This document shows positions 36,324-46,224 of a stretch of 64,000 bases of DNA, piece after piece. The notes under the pieces were generated by a model, which ran no database searches, was not told where the DNA came from, and saw nothing but the letters and a program-made list of their open reading frames with translations. Position 1 is the first letter of the stretch. Every line of letters begins with the position of its first letter. The stretch spans positions 3,782,001-3,846,000 of the forward strand of contig NC_015564.1 of the NCBI RefSeq assembly GCF_000214175.1, written 5' to 3'. A program made the translations under genes and the position numbers. The DNA comes from Hoyosella subflava DQS3-9A1 (GTDB lineage Bacteria > Actinomycetota > Actinomycetes > Mycobacteriales > Mycobacteriaceae).

Positions 36324-39300
36324 CTAATCGCCTCGCGTCTGCTCGCTCGATCCGGCACCGTCGGTATGGTGCGTGTCACCCGGGTTCGCCAGGAGCGTGC
36401 GAAGACCATCCTTGTCTGGAAGGTCCTGCGGCGCAATGGTTCTCCCAGACCGGACGTAGTGGAATGCCGCGCGCACTTTTTCCAGTGAGACTGGAGTCCC
36501 TCGCGCTGCCATGAGGTCAGCCCACGCGATCCTGTACGCGGCTAGCTGCATACTCACAGCGGCGCGATCACGCGGCCCCGGTTCAGCGCCCGTTTTCCAG
36601 TCAACGACGCTGTAGCCGCCGTCATCGTCCCGGAAAACAGCATCGATCCGCCCGCGCAGAACTGTGCCGCCGATTGTCGTCTCGAACGGCACCTCAACTT
36701 CTGCTGGACTTCGGAGCGCCCATTCGGACGCGAGAAATGCTTCTTGTAGCTGCTCGAGATCAGCGTCTGGGCTCGCGCCAGTATCAGCGGCTCCGGGGAG
36801 CTCATCGAGGTCGAGCAGACGCGTTGCGCCATATCTGCGCTCCAGCCAGGCGTGGAAAGCGGTTCCGCGCCTCGCGAGCGGATTCGGCGGGAAAGGCAGC
36901 GGCCGACGCAAACGCAACGCAAGTTCCATAGGGTCGCCCGCGAGGGCGACAAGGTTGCTCACCGAAAGGTGCTGGGGCATCTCTACGAGCACTTCGCTGG
37001 TACGCCGGCGCTCTCGCTCCGCGAGCAGGACATCGACATCGGCTGCCCACGCTAGGCCGTCACAGGTTTCTGCCTGATCGTCATCCTCGTGCGCGGAGCT
37101 ACTCTTACGACGCTTGAGCGCGGTGAACACCAGTGACGCTCCAGCTTCGATGTCTGCGCGCCGTTGCCCCAGCGGATCGATGGGCCATTGGACGATTCGT
37201 GTGGCGGTGGCAAGTGGGTTGACATCGCCTGGGCCTGGAGTTTGTGCCCATTCACAGATCGAGATGCCGCCGGATTCGCCGAGGTCACGAAGCTCCTCAA
37301 GGAATAGCGAAGGGCCTTTTGGCTTGTCACCCGTCTCGCCCCACTGGTGGCCCGAGATGCACAGCACGCGTTCTGTCCTGGTCAGCGCAACGTAGAGCAA
37401 ACGGCGTTCTTCATCGAGCCCGCGAGCTTTGAAGGCATCCTGGTGCCGGGTTATCACTTCCTCGAGTTGCTTGCGGTCGTTCAGGTTCTCGAGTTTCAGC
37501 ACCGGCACACCGTCTGAGCCTTCCCCATCGGACCCGTCTTGGCGATCGCCCCGCAGCGCTGACGGAATCTGCCCAATGGACGTCAGCCAAGTCTCTGCTG
37601 AGGTGGACGAGGGGAAGACTCCTTCGACCAGGTGCGGGATTGCGACGACTTCCCATTCGAGGCCTTTGGCTGAGTGCACGGTGAGGATCTGCACTCGGTC
37701 CGGTGCAACCTGTGTTTCACCCGGCGCGAGGCCATTCTCAATCACTGCGGCAGCGTCGAGGAAGGCAAGCAGCCCCGTCAGCGATGCTGCGGGGTGGCGC
37801 GCGTAACCAGCGACGACATCGGCGAATGCGTCAAGGTGCTCGCGTCCGGCCCCAGGTGCGTTCTCGGCGAGGAAGAAACCGCGCGCCTCAGTTTCGATGC
37901 CCAGCGCGACGGTGCGTTCCACGTCAGCGACGAGTTCAGTGAGCGGCTGGCCCAATCGCTCACGAAGTGCCGCCAGTTCACGACCCAGTTCAGTGATTCG
38001 CGCGAAACCCGCCGATGAGTACCGGTCCGCCGCGCCCGGATCGGCAAGTGCATCAGAGATGCCAGGCTGTTCGGCAGCTTCGCCCGGTATCGCCTCATCG
38101 AGCGCATTATCGAGTTCCTCACGGGTGGACACCGCTGATTGGTTCTGGCCACTGGCGATTGCGAGCTCCCGCGCACGCTGCCACAGCGAAGCAAGGTCTG
38201 CCGCCCCGAGCCTCCAGCGGGCTCCTGTGAGCACGCGCACGGCTGCCGTGCCCGCCATGGGGTCGGCGATCAGGCGGAGCATTGCCACCAGATCCTGCAC
38301 TTCCGGTGTCTCCAGCAGCCCGCCGAGCCCCACCACCTCCACCGGTATGCCTAATTCGTGCATAGCCTCTGCGAGCGGTGCGGCGTCACGGTTGCGCCGC
38401 ACCAGAACGGCCGCAGTAGGTGGCGGCTCCCCCCGCTCACGCGCCGCGTCGTACTCCAGGAACATCTGCTGCGCCACCCATCTGCGCTCAGCCGCGACAT
38501 CTCCGCATAACGCGAGCTGAACCTCGCCTTCGGCTGCTTCGGGCCGCGGTTTGAGGGTGCTAACGGGTACGCCACGACACCGCAACGGCTCCGAAACCTT
38601 GTTCGCGATCGAAAGTGCCGTCACTGGATTGCGCCAGCTCGTCAGCAATTCGAGGCGCGGCGCAGGGCTACCGTCACCGCATGGGAAGTCCATCGCGAAC
38701 CGTGGAAGGTTGGCCGCGGACGCGCCGCGCCACCCATAGATCGACTGGATGGGATCACCCACCGCGGTGACCGCGAGCGCTGGATCAGTGCCGTTGCCGA
38801 AAAGCCCGGCGAGGAGGATTCGCTGCGCGTGCCCCGTGTCCTGGTACTCGTCGAGCAGCACCACACGGTAGCGCTCCCGCTCGCCCTGCCCCGCTTCAGG
38901 GTGATTAGCCGCCAGCCGGGCAGCGAGCGACATCTGGCTGCCGTAATCGAGTGCACCTTCTTCTCGCAGCACTGTCCGTAACTGCTGCACGAGCGGGAGC
39001 AACTGCAACCGCTGATGCTGGGTCGCGAGCAATGACAACAGGCGCTGGTTGGGCTCCTGCCGCTGCCGCGAGCCGGGAGGCAGGTAATGCACCAGCTTCT
39101 CCAGTTCGAGGTGCGCGGAGGAGAGGTCGTCGATATCGATCATGTGCTCATCGAGCGCTGCGGAGAGCGCCAGCACCGCGCTCGTCACCGACGCGGGTGT
39201 CCGTTCGAGGTCGAGGTCACCGTCCCAGGCGCTGACCACACGATGGGCGATCTGCCACAGCTCGGTTTCGCTGAGGAGCGTCGCGGAGGGCTCTATCGGC

Positions 39301-39758
39301 AGCCGCAGTGCATGTTCGGCCAGCAACTTTCCAGCGTAGGCGTGATATGTGCTGACCTCCGGCTCACTCATACTCAGGCGGGCACAAAGTTCTCCTGAAG
39401 GATCAGCACTGTGCAGAAGCTGAGTTCCTGCGAGCCGCGCCAGCCTGCTGCGGATACGAGTCGTGAGCTGATGCGCGGCCTTGCGTGTGAACGTAAGGCC
39501 CAGAACATTCTCTGGGTGGACGAAGGCGTTGGCTACCAGCCACACGACTCGGGCGGCCATCGTTTCCGTTTTACCCGCGCCAGCACCCGCCACAACGAGC
39601 AGCGGACCGGCGGGAGCTGTGATGACGGCCTGCTGTTCAGGAGTGGGCTGCGGCTGTCCGAGCGCCTGAGCCAGTTGGGAGGGTGTAAAACGGGGCCGGG
39701 AGAAATCAGGGCCCGAAGACTTCCTGCGGCGTCCGCTGCGCACCGAATTCGTACTCAC
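36324..39758 (-). CDS. adnB: AdnB subunit of the AdnAB helicase-nuclease
   Basis: 1144 residues. UvrD-like motor: Q-motif PTPEQQAVI, Walker A GAGAGKTE, motif II LLDEYQDTGHAQR, AVGDPIQSIYGWRGA, motif V TVHSAKGLEWEVVAIPHL and VI YVALTRTERVLC. A C-terminal RecB-type nuclease domain has GTAFHAWLERRYG and SVVDWKTGA with the catalytic Asp and Lys. AdnB is the lead motor of the heterodimer that resects DNA double-strand ends in mycobacteria, in place of RecBCD. The GTG shares a base with the adnA TAG stop, so production is coupled. All active residues are visible, so it should be functional. Confidence 0.95.
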   Translation of the reverse strand: MSTNSVRSGRRRKSSGPDFSRPRFTPSQLAQALGQPQPTPEQQAVITAPAGPLLVVAGAGAGKTETMAARVVWLVANAFVHPENVLGLTFTRKAAHQLTTRIRSRLARLAGTQLLHSADPSGELCARLSMSEPEVSTYHAYAGKLLAEHALRLPIEPSATLLSETELWQIAHRVVSAWDGDLDLERTPASVTSAVLALSAALDEHMIDIDDLSSAHLELEKLVHYLPPGSRQRQEPNQRLLSLLATQHQRLQLLPLVQQLRTVLREEGALDYGSQMSLAARLAANHPEAGQGERERYRVVLLDEYQDTGHAQRILLAGLFGNGTDPALAVTAVGDPIQSIYGWRGASAANLPRFAMDFPCGDGSPAPRLELLTSWRNPVTALSIANKVSEPLRCRGVPVSTLKPRPEAAEGEVQLALCGDVAAERRWVAQQMFLEYDAARERGEPPPTAAVLVRRNRDAAPLAEAMHELGIPVEVVGLGGLLETPEVQDLVAMLRLIADPMAGTAAVRVLTGARWRLGAADLASLWQRARELAIASGQNQSAVSTREELDNALDEAIPGEAAEQPGISDALADPGAADRYSSAGFARITELGRELAALRERLGQPLTELVADVERTVALGIETEARGFFLAENAPGAGREHLDAFADVVAGYARHPAASLTGLLAFLDAAAVIENGLAPGETQVAPDRVQILTVHSAKGLEWEVVAIPHLVEGVFPSSTSAETWLTSIGQIPSALRGDRQDGSDGEGSDGVPVLKLENLNDRKQLEEVITRHQDAFKARGLDEERRLLYVALTRTERVLCISGHQWGETGDKPKGPSLFLEELRDLGESGGISICEWAQTPGPGDVNPLATATRIVQWPIDPLGQRRADIEAGASLVFTALKRRKSSSAHEDDDQAETCDGLAWAADVDVLLAERERRRTSEVLVEMPQHLSVSNLVALAGDPMELALRLRRPLPFPPNPLARRGTAFHAWLERRYGATRLLDLDELPGAADTGASPDADLEQLQEAFLASEWALRSPAEVEVPFETTIGGTVLRGRIDAVFRDDDGGYSVVDWKTGAEPGPRDRAAVSMQLAAYRIAWADLMAARGTPVSLEKVRAAFHYVRSGRTIAPQDLPDKDGLRTLLANPGDTHHTDGAGSSEQTRGD

Positions 39759-42700
39759 TACTGGGTCACCTGCCTTCCCACATCCTGGGCAGGGCAACTG
39801 GAGCGAACAGGGCAGTGGCTGCAGCCGTCATTGATCCGCGCCTCGAAGGCCGGTCCCCGTGTCGCCTTCGCGGCGTCACGAATCAGGCTGATCCATTGCT
39901 GAACCTGCTCCGCGGTCAATGCTGGCTGACTCCGCTCCGCCGCACCCGTATTCTTGTGCGGTTTGGCGACGAACACGAGCCGCGCGCCGCCGGGCTCGGC
40001 CGCGGGCTCCCCGTCGATCAAGCCGGATGCCGCGGCAACTTGATACGTAGCTAACTGAGCGTGGTCGAGCGCGGAGGTTGCACTCACTGGCGTGCGTGCC
40101 GTCTTCACGTCCACGATCACGGGCCGCCCCTCAGTGTCATGTTCGAGCCGATCAATCCGGCCGCGCAACCGAACGTCAGGGCCTTCCCCGGTCGGGTCGG
40201 CCAGCACGCCATCGACGGCGACCTCGACGCCCGCCTCGGTCAGCTCGGTGCGCGAACGTCGCAGCCACTCGTCGAAGTGCGAGAGCATGTTCTCGATCCG
40301 TGCACGCTCATGCCGCGCGTACCACGGGGACCCTAGATCCACTTTGTCCCAGGCCTGAACGAGCGCCTCGCGGACCTGCGCATCGGAGATGTTTCCCGCA
40401 ATTGCCTGCGTGAGCGTGTGAACGAGCACTCCTTTGACCGCACTTGCGTCGTTGCCATCCGAGCCCCCGTGACGTTCCAGAAGCCACCTAAGCGGACATT
40501 TCGAAAGCTGATCCACTGTCGAGGGTGACATGCGCACTGGGCCGTCTTCGGCGGTCCACATCGCGCGATCAGTGGTGATGGAGCGCAACCCATACCACTC
40601 TTGAGGATGCGCGCCCGGAACACCCGCTTCCGCCAGCCGGCCAAGCTGGACCGCAGCGTCAGACTTCCGCCCTTCGGACTCGCACGGGGAACACACCACA
40701 GCGCGGAGCTTCGCGACGAGCGCTGGCAGCGCGAGCACTGTTTCGGGCTCCTCACTGCGCTCAGATCGCGGCGCCTCTTCCTGGCCCGCGCTGGCCCCGA
40801 GACCGAGTTCGTCGATGAAGCGTGAGGGTACGAGATCTGATTGGCCAGATACCGACTGCGCGGCGGTCACGAGGAGTTGCCGGCGTGCGCGCGAACATGC
40901 GACAAGAAATAGCTTGCGCTCGTCCGCGAGCAGCGGCGCGAGCCGGGAAACAGGTGTCGCCGACTCCCCTGTCATGTCCCGTCGCATCACATCATCGATG
41001 TCGCCGGCGTTAAGCACACTTCCCCGCCCCCGCAGAGATGGCCACACGCCTTCCTGAACACCGGCGACAGCGACGACATCCCACTCGTTACCCGCCGCCG
41101 CGTGCGCACTCAGCAAAGTGACCGAATCCGCGCGTGTTACGTTGCGGACCACTGGCTCAGCGGGGAGCTCTTGATGGGCGATATAGTCGGCGAACCCGGC
41201 GATCGACGCCGCGGGCAGCCGGTCCACATAGTTGGCTGCGGCGTCAAACAATGCCACCACCGCATCGAGATCACGGTCTGCTTGCGCGCCAGCGGGTCCA
41301 CCACGCAGCGCCTGCCGCACCCACTGACGTTCGCGTCCCGCTGCGCGCCACACCTCCCAGAGCACCGCTTCGAGGCCGCGATGTCGTTCACGGACCTTTC
41401 GGGCGCGGCGGAGTACCTTCCTTAGCCGCTCGACTGGCGCGGCTTCCACAGGTGTCAGCGCACCCAGGATTCCGGAGTCAGCGGATGTTTCGGGCGAACA
41501 GATCAGCCGCGTCAAAACAACTGCCGAATCCCTGTCACCGCCGCGGGCCACCTCAGCGCGCCGGATTCCGCGGCGCATACGACGCAGTGTCAGTGGGTCT
41601 GCACCACCGATCGGGCCGGCTAGAAGTTCTAGTACCTCCTCCGCTGTCAGACTCGACTCTTGGCCAGGTGGCCCCGCCACCGCTTTCAGAACAAGCAGCA
41701 GAGACCTCGACGCCCTTTGTCTCCCGAGCGGCAGTTCCGGGACCGGGGTGTTGACTGGCACTCCCGCAGCCAGCAGGGCGCGCCGCAGCGGCGCTGAAAG
41801 CTGCGGAACCGAGCGGACAATCACCGCCATCCTCGACCACGGGACTTCGTCATGGAGGTGGGCGCGGCGAAGTGTGTCGGCGACGGCCGCCGCTTCGCGT
41901 GCCGGCGTGCTGAGCACACGCACCATCGCCCGGCCAGTCTCCTTTGCTGGGCTGACAGTGAAGACCTTCCGCTGCGGCTGCATGCCTGGGAGCTTCGCGG
42001 CCACCCGCGCCACGGCCGCAACGATCTCGGGGGCACTCCGATGATTCTCCGCGAAAACAATCCGTGCGGCCGTTTCATTGTCCGCAAGGCGCTCGAGGAA
42101 TGCCGGCTCAGCACCCCGGAAACGGAAAACTGACTGGTCGCTGTCCCCGGCTATCACAGTGAGCTCTGTCCCTGTTCCCAGCAGCTCGATCAGCCAGGCA
42201 GCTTGAGGGTCGAGATGCTGAGCATCGTCAACGAGTAGATAACGTACGCGCTGGCGTTCACGCTGAAGCAGATCTGGATCGATTGACAGCGCGGTCACTG
42301 CCGAACTCACAAGCTCAGCCGCATCGAGGGCGGGTGCAGTGGCCTGCGGGACCTCCATGCCAACGGACCCTCGAAGAAGCGTGCTTTGTTCGTACACCGC
42401 GGCGAACCGGCCCGCAGCGACCCACTCCGCCTTGCGGTGTTTCCGGCCTAGCTTCACAAGATCCTCCGGCCCTAGCCCCCGCTCGGCGGAGCGCCGAAGG
42501 AGGCCCCTAAGTTCGGAGGCGAACCCAGCCAGGCCCAATGCGGGACGTAACTCGGTGGGCCAGTAGTCGGCACCGTCTTCGATGTCGCCGTGGAGCATCT
42601 CCCTGAACACAGCATCCTGTTCGGAACTGGTGATGAGGCGGGGCGGCGGGTTGCCGTACTGCGCGGCTTGCAGCCGCAGAACAGCAAACGCGTAGGAGTG

Positions 42701-43102
42701 CACCGTCCGCACCAGTGGCTCACGTGTTGCTTGCGGCGCGCTGCCTCCCTCGGCCAGCAGCGCAGAGGTGATGACTTCACGCATGGACGTGGAGGCTGCA
42801 CGTGAGTGAGTAAGCACAAGAATCGACTCGGGATCCACCCCCGCCGCCATCATTGCCACGGCCAGGTCGGCGAGGTAAGCGGTCTTTCCGGTGCCGGGGC
42901 CACCGAGAAGCTGCACAGGGGCCCACCCGGACGGAGCCGGATTGGACGATGCCGAGCGCGAAACGTCCCCGCCCGCAACACGGTGAAGGAGTGCCGCCGC
43001 CGCACCGGACCACGTCCGGACATGCTGCTGAGGCGCTACCGCGCCAACTAACCTGACTCTGACGTCATCCGTCAGCCCCCGCCGTGCCGTCATGCGATAC
43101 AT
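39758..43102 (-). CDS. adnA: AdnA subunit of the AdnAB helicase-nuclease (Fe-S)
   Basis: 1114 residues. The N-terminal ATPase-like part has GGPGTGKTAYL, VLTHSRAASTSM, YLLVDDAQHLDPQA and LLSAHAAAGNEWDVVAV. The DEAQ-type motif II reads DDAQ, compatible with the weaker motor role of AdnA. The C-terminal nuclease domain has VIVDVKTAR and a four-cysteine iron-sulfur frame: KCPLRW upstream and CSHCPVRSSC at the end. Works with AdnB in end resection. ATG 43102 or ATG 43093 could be the start. It begins 23 bases after the condensation-domain gene stop, in the same orientation. Confidence 0.94.
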   Translation of the reverse strand: MYRMTARRGLTDDVRVRLVGAVAPQQHVRTWSGAAAALLHRVAGGDVSRSASSNPAPSGWAPVQLLGGPGTGKTAYLADLAVAMMAAGVDPESILVLTHSRAASTSMREVITSALLAEGGSAPQATREPLVRTVHSYAFAVLRLQAAQYGNPPPRLITSSEQDAVFREMLHGDIEDGADYWPTELRPALGLAGFASELRGLLRRSAERGLGPEDLVKLGRKHRKAEWVAAGRFAAVYEQSTLLRGSVGMEVPQATAPALDAAELVSSAVTALSIDPDLLQRERQRVRYLLVDDAQHLDPQAAWLIELLGTGTELTVIAGDSDQSVFRFRGAEPAFLERLADNETAARIVFAENHRSAPEIVAAVARVAAKLPGMQPQRKVFTVSPAKETGRAMVRVLSTPAREAAAVADTLRRAHLHDEVPWSRMAVIVRSVPQLSAPLRRALLAAGVPVNTPVPELPLGRQRASRSLLLVLKAVAGPPGQESSLTAEEVLELLAGPIGGADPLTLRRMRRGIRRAEVARGGDRDSAVVLTRLICSPETSADSGILGALTPVEAAPVERLRKVLRRARKVRERHRGLEAVLWEVWRAAGRERQWVRQALRGGPAGAQADRDLDAVVALFDAAANYVDRLPAASIAGFADYIAHQELPAEPVVRNVTRADSVTLLSAHAAAGNEWDVVAVAGVQEGVWPSLRGRGSVLNAGDIDDVMRRDMTGESATPVSRLAPLLADERKLFLVACSRARRQLLVTAAQSVSGQSDLVPSRFIDELGLGASAGQEEAPRSERSEEPETVLALPALVAKLRAVVCSPCESEGRKSDAAVQLGRLAEAGVPGAHPQEWYGLRSITTDRAMWTAEDGPVRMSPSTVDQLSKCPLRWLLERHGGSDGNDASAVKGVLVHTLTQAIAGNISDAQVREALVQAWDKVDLGSPWYARHERARIENMLSHFDEWLRRSRTELTEAGVEVAVDGVLADPTGEGPDVRLRGRIDRLEHDTEGRPVIVDVKTARTPVSATSALDHAQLATYQVAAASGLIDGEPAAEPGGARLVFVAKPHKNTGAAERSQPALTAEQVQQWISLIRDAAKATRGPAFEARINDGCSHCPVRSSCPAQDVGRQVTQ

Positions 43103-43125
43103 GACATCACGGAGGTGTGACAGAT

Positions 43126-44916
43126 TTACGCGCTCAACTCCCGGGTGTCGCGGGGAGGCCGATTCTGGGCGCCTTTGTCGAGCGTTGGCAGCACGGTGTC
43201 CGCGAGCCGTTGCGCCGCTGTGACGTCCATCTTTCCGGCCGCATATGTGAGCAAGGCTAGAGCCAGGTCGCTGCCGGCCCCGAGCGTCGAACCGGTCGCG
43301 CGTGAGGCGACCTGACCGACACGTCCCGCGAGTTCAGCGTAACCGCCCTCGGTCCCTGGCAAGAGTGCCGTCCCGTGACTCGCTGCATAGCCAACGAGGC
43401 GATCGAGTGAGCTGCGCGATTTGCGATGCGGCAGCAACAGCCCCCGCTCCCGATCTGTCAGCACATCGATGTCGCTGACCGGTAACTCCGGGTGCGCCGC
43501 GATCGCGGTCAGCAGACGCTGGAACCGCTGCACAATTCCGATAATCGTCGCCTCGTCGAACAATTCCACCGCATACACCATCGACCCGGTGATTCCGGCG
43601 GGCTCACCGTCATGGCCGAAACTCTCGGTCAGGACAAGCTCGAGGTCACAGTCGGCGGCTTTGGCTTCCAGGCCACCGATCGCCACATCGAGGCCAGCGA
43701 TAGAGGTCATCTGCTGCTCCTCGTCGTGCAGCGAGATCATTACCTGGAATACCGGATGGAAGGACGGCGAGCGCGGAATTCCGAGGACTTCCACGAGACG
43801 CTCGAATGGCGTCTCTGCGTGACTGAAGGCTTCGACACTGCGCTCGCGTGACCGCGTGAGCAGGTCGCAGAAACGCTCCGACTCGATGACGCGATGCCGC
43901 AGCGCCAGCGTGTTGCCGAACATTCCGACGATCGGATCGAGCGAGTCATCAGCCCGCTTATCCACTGGTGTACCAAGCACAATGTCATCGGAGCCGCACA
44001 GCTTGAAGAGCAGTACGGCGAAGGCAGATTCAAGGACCGTGAACGCTGGCACGCTGTATCGCTCTGCAATGCTCTTCAGGCTCGAGTGGACCTGCGGGCC
44101 GAGGTAGAAGTCCACAGCCTTCCCGCACAGCGACTGGAAAGCTGGGCGAGGCCGATCCAGCGGAAGATTGAGCACATCGGGCAGGCCGTCGAGTTCGGCC
44201 CGCCAGAACTCGATCTCACGTGCGATCACACTCTCCGGGTCGGATTCCTCACCGAGAAGTTCACGCTGCCACAGCGCGTAGTCCGCGTACTGCAGAGGGA
44301 GCGCCGACCAGTCTGGAGCGGCACCTGAACAACGGGACTCATACGCCTGAAAGAGATCCCTCAAGAGGTGACGCAGAGATGCCCGATCCGCCGCGATGTG
44401 ATGCACCACGAGAGTCAGAATGTATTCGCTGTCCGCCATCCGGAACAGGCGCGCACGGAAAGGGACCTCGCTGGTTAGGTCGAAGCCTTCCCGCGCGAAC
44501 GCGAGTATGGCCCCTGCCGGATCTTCAGCATCACCAAAATCTAGGTCCGCGGGCGTCATGTCAACGGTGATCTCACTCGCGGGCACAATCGTCTGGTATG
44601 GCCCATCCGCGGATGCGGGGAAAATCGTCCGCAGGACCTCGTGCCGCTCGATGAGATCCTGGACCGCTGCGGTGAGCGAGGCACCATCGAGGTCGCCCAT
44701 CAATTCGACAGAGATCGGGACGTTGTGAACGGGCGAGTAAGGATCGAATCGATTGATGAGCCACAGTCGCTGCTCACCGAGTGACAGAGGAATGCGCTCC
44801 GGTCGCTCGCGTCCCGACAGCGCGGGACGCTGACCGGCATTTCCGGGAGCCTTCGGATGCTCATTTTCCTGGCTGCGTACGGGCACGGAGGCAACGGTAT
44901 CTGGTGCGTCGCTCAT
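43126..44916 (-). CDS. Stand-alone NRPS-type condensation domain protein with vestigial A-domain start
   Basis: 596 residues. An NRPS condensation fold covers about residues 40-485 with motifs C1 (SLGEQRLWLINRFDPYSP), C2 (RHEVLRTIF), C3 (HHIAADR), C4 (YADYALWQRE), C5 (GMFGNTLALR), C6 (HAETPFERL) and C7 (SPSFHPVFQV). C3 keeps the catalytic second His and Asp, but the usual Gly is Arg. After about residue 485 the linker and first 60-80 residues of an adenylation domain are recognisable (VLTDRERGLLL, GGYAELAGRVGQVA, DLALALLTYAAGK), then the protein ends; no A core or carrier domain follows. AGGAG precedes the ATG. No partner NRPS gene is nearby. It could be a domesticated acyltransferase or a remnant. 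Confidence 0.85.
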   Translation of the reverse strand: MSDAPDTVASVPVRSQENEHPKAPGNAGQRPALSGRERPERIPLSLGEQRLWLINRFDPYSPVHNVPISVELMGDLDGASLTAAVQDLIERHEVLRTIFPASADGPYQTIVPASEITVDMTPADLDFGDAEDPAGAILAFAREGFDLTSEVPFRARLFRMADSEYILTLVVHHIAADRASLRHLLRDLFQAYESRCSGAAPDWSALPLQYADYALWQRELLGEESDPESVIAREIEFWRAELDGLPDVLNLPLDRPRPAFQSLCGKAVDFYLGPQVHSSLKSIAERYSVPAFTVLESAFAVLLFKLCGSDDIVLGTPVDKRADDSLDPIVGMFGNTLALRHRVIESERFCDLLTRSRERSVEAFSHAETPFERLVEVLGIPRSPSFHPVFQVMISLHDEEQQMTSIAGLDVAIGGLEAKAADCDLELVLTESFGHDGEPAGITGSMVYAVELFDEATIIGIVQRFQRLLTAIAAHPELPVSDIDVLTDRERGLLLPHRKSRSSLDRLVGYAASHGTALLPGTEGGYAELAGRVGQVASRATGSTLGAGSDLALALLTYAAGKMDVTAAQRLADTVLPTLDKGAQNRPPRDTRELSA

Positions 44917-44918
44917 AT

Positions 44919-45176
44919 TCAGGCGCTCCTTGCATTGTGTCCGCTGCTGCCAGTGATGCAGCTAGCTGGGTTCTCGATCACAGTGAGCCCGTGATCGTGT
45001 AACGACACGGTGGCACGCACCGATGACGTCACCATGGCAGGATTAAAAGCCATCGACGTGGCCGCGATAAGTGATGCTGGGGCCGCGCGCGATGCCGCAC
45101 CGTCGAGCAGCCAGTGCTCGCGCCGCTGCGTCGCGCCGCAGACCGGGCGCGCGTTCATTCCGGCGTTGTGACCCAT
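44919..45176 (-). CDS. Small hypothetical protein coupled to the condensation-domain gene
   Basis: 85 codons with normal high-GC codon use, ending two bases before the ATG of the condensation gene, so translation would be coupled. It contains two cysteines (PVCGATQ and PASCITG), an Ala/Ser-rich centre and no membrane helix. I recognise no family. No clear ribosome site precedes the ATG; a GTG inside is possible. A perfect inverted repeat lies 20 bases upstream. A small partner or substrate peptide of the condensation protein is possible; a chance frame cannot be excluded. Confidence 0.4.
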   Translation of the reverse strand: MGHNAGMNARPVCGATQRREHWLLDGAASRAAPASLIAATSMAFNPAMVTSSVRATVSLHDHGLTVIENPASCITGSSGHNARSA

Positions 45177-45195
45177 TGCTTAACTACTCCACTCG

Positions 45196-45217
45196 AACCT
45201 TCGTAATCTCGAAGGTT
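45196..45217. promoter_or_regulatory. Perfect inverted repeat upstream of the condensation locus
   Basis: AACCTTCG-TAATCT-CGAAGGTT, two 8-bp arms with no mismatch around six bases, between the divergent condensation locus and lipV. Typical size for an operator of a dimeric regulator; a 5'-leader hairpin is the alternative. Confidence 0.55.
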
Positions 45218-45366
45218 AGCATTGCGTGACCCACGTGTGATCAGCGTACAGTCCCTGCTATTTCAACCGGGTTAATTCCCCATGCCCGAAGGAAAAGAGT
45301 CGCGGCACCCCCGTCGCTGCATCCCTCAGTGGGGCTAACTGTACCTGCTAACAGGCCGAGATCACT

Positions 45367-46224
45367 ATGGTGAATTTAAGTAGAGAACTGCACGTTCACA
45401 GGTTCGGATGCTCCGTACCATCCGCAGATATTCGCCCGCGCGATCCTGTGCTCCTCGCGCTGCACGGACTTACCGGCCATGGGCAGCGCTGGGAGGACCT
45501 CGCACGCAGGCACTTCCCCGAGTTTCAGGTTTTCGCCCCGGATCTACGCGGCCACGGCAGGTCACCGTGGGAACCACCGTGGACGATCGAGAAACACGTG
45601 GACGATCTTCAGCAGATTCTTGGCCAACTCGATCGTGCGGTCGTTGTCGGCCACTCGTTTGGCGGGAACTTAGCGATCCATCTGGCTCGCGCAATGCCTG
45701 ATCGCGTCGCCGCGCTGGTACTACTTGACCCTGCCGCCCAACTCGACCCGGCATGGATGCTTCGCCTCGCCGATGCCACCACGGCGTCACCGGACTACAC
45801 CGACAGGGAGGAAGCGCGCAGTGACAAAGTCAATGGGGCCTGGCGTGACGTCGACCCTGATGTACTCGAGCGGGAACTCACCGAACACCTTGTTGTTCTG
45901 CCCAACGGCCGCGTCAATTGGCGCATCTCAATGCCGGGAGTGATCACCACTTTCAGCGAACTTGCTCGCCCAGCGGCGCTGCCGCCACGAAACACCCCAA
46001 CCGTCCTCGTGGTGGCGAGAAGGTCGAGCCCACCGTTCGTTACCGCTGAGTTCCGCGCCATGCTCGAAAACCATCTCGGCCCCGCGCTCACGGTGGTCGA
46101 GGCCGAAACTGACCATATGGTGGCACAAGAAGACCCCGGCCTCGTGGGCGCAATCGTTCGAGATGCCCTCATCAACGCAAGGGACAGCGCCAGCGATCGC
46201 GGTGTCACGGGAACTGAGCAGTGA
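45367..46224 (+). CDS. lipV: Alpha/beta-hydrolase, LipV-like
   Basis: 285 residues. Alpha/beta-hydrolase fold: oxyanion-hole HGLTGHGQRW, DLRGHGRSPW, the nucleophile elbow GHSFGGN (Ser about 102), and a late His in ETDHMVAQED with the acid residue upstream. No signal peptide, so intracellular. LipV (Rv3203) hydrolyses short-chain esters in vitro. Its stop overlaps the GTG of the alkyltransferase-like gene by four bases, as in M. tuberculosis. The ATG is weakly supported; a GTG immediately after is an alternative. Confidence 0.88.
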   Translation: MVNLSRELHVHRFGCSVPSADIRPRDPVLLALHGLTGHGQRWEDLARRHFPEFQVFAPDLRGHGRSPWEPPWTIEKHVDDLQQILGQLDRAVVVGHSFGGNLAIHLARAMPDRVAALVLLDPAAQLDPAWMLRLADATTASPDYTDREEARSDKVNGAWRDVDPDVLERELTEHLVVLPNGRVNWRISMPGVITTFSELARPAALPPRNTPTVLVVARRSSPPFVTAEFRAMLENHLGPALTVVEAETDHMVAQEDPGLVGAIVRDALINARDSASDRGVTGTEQ

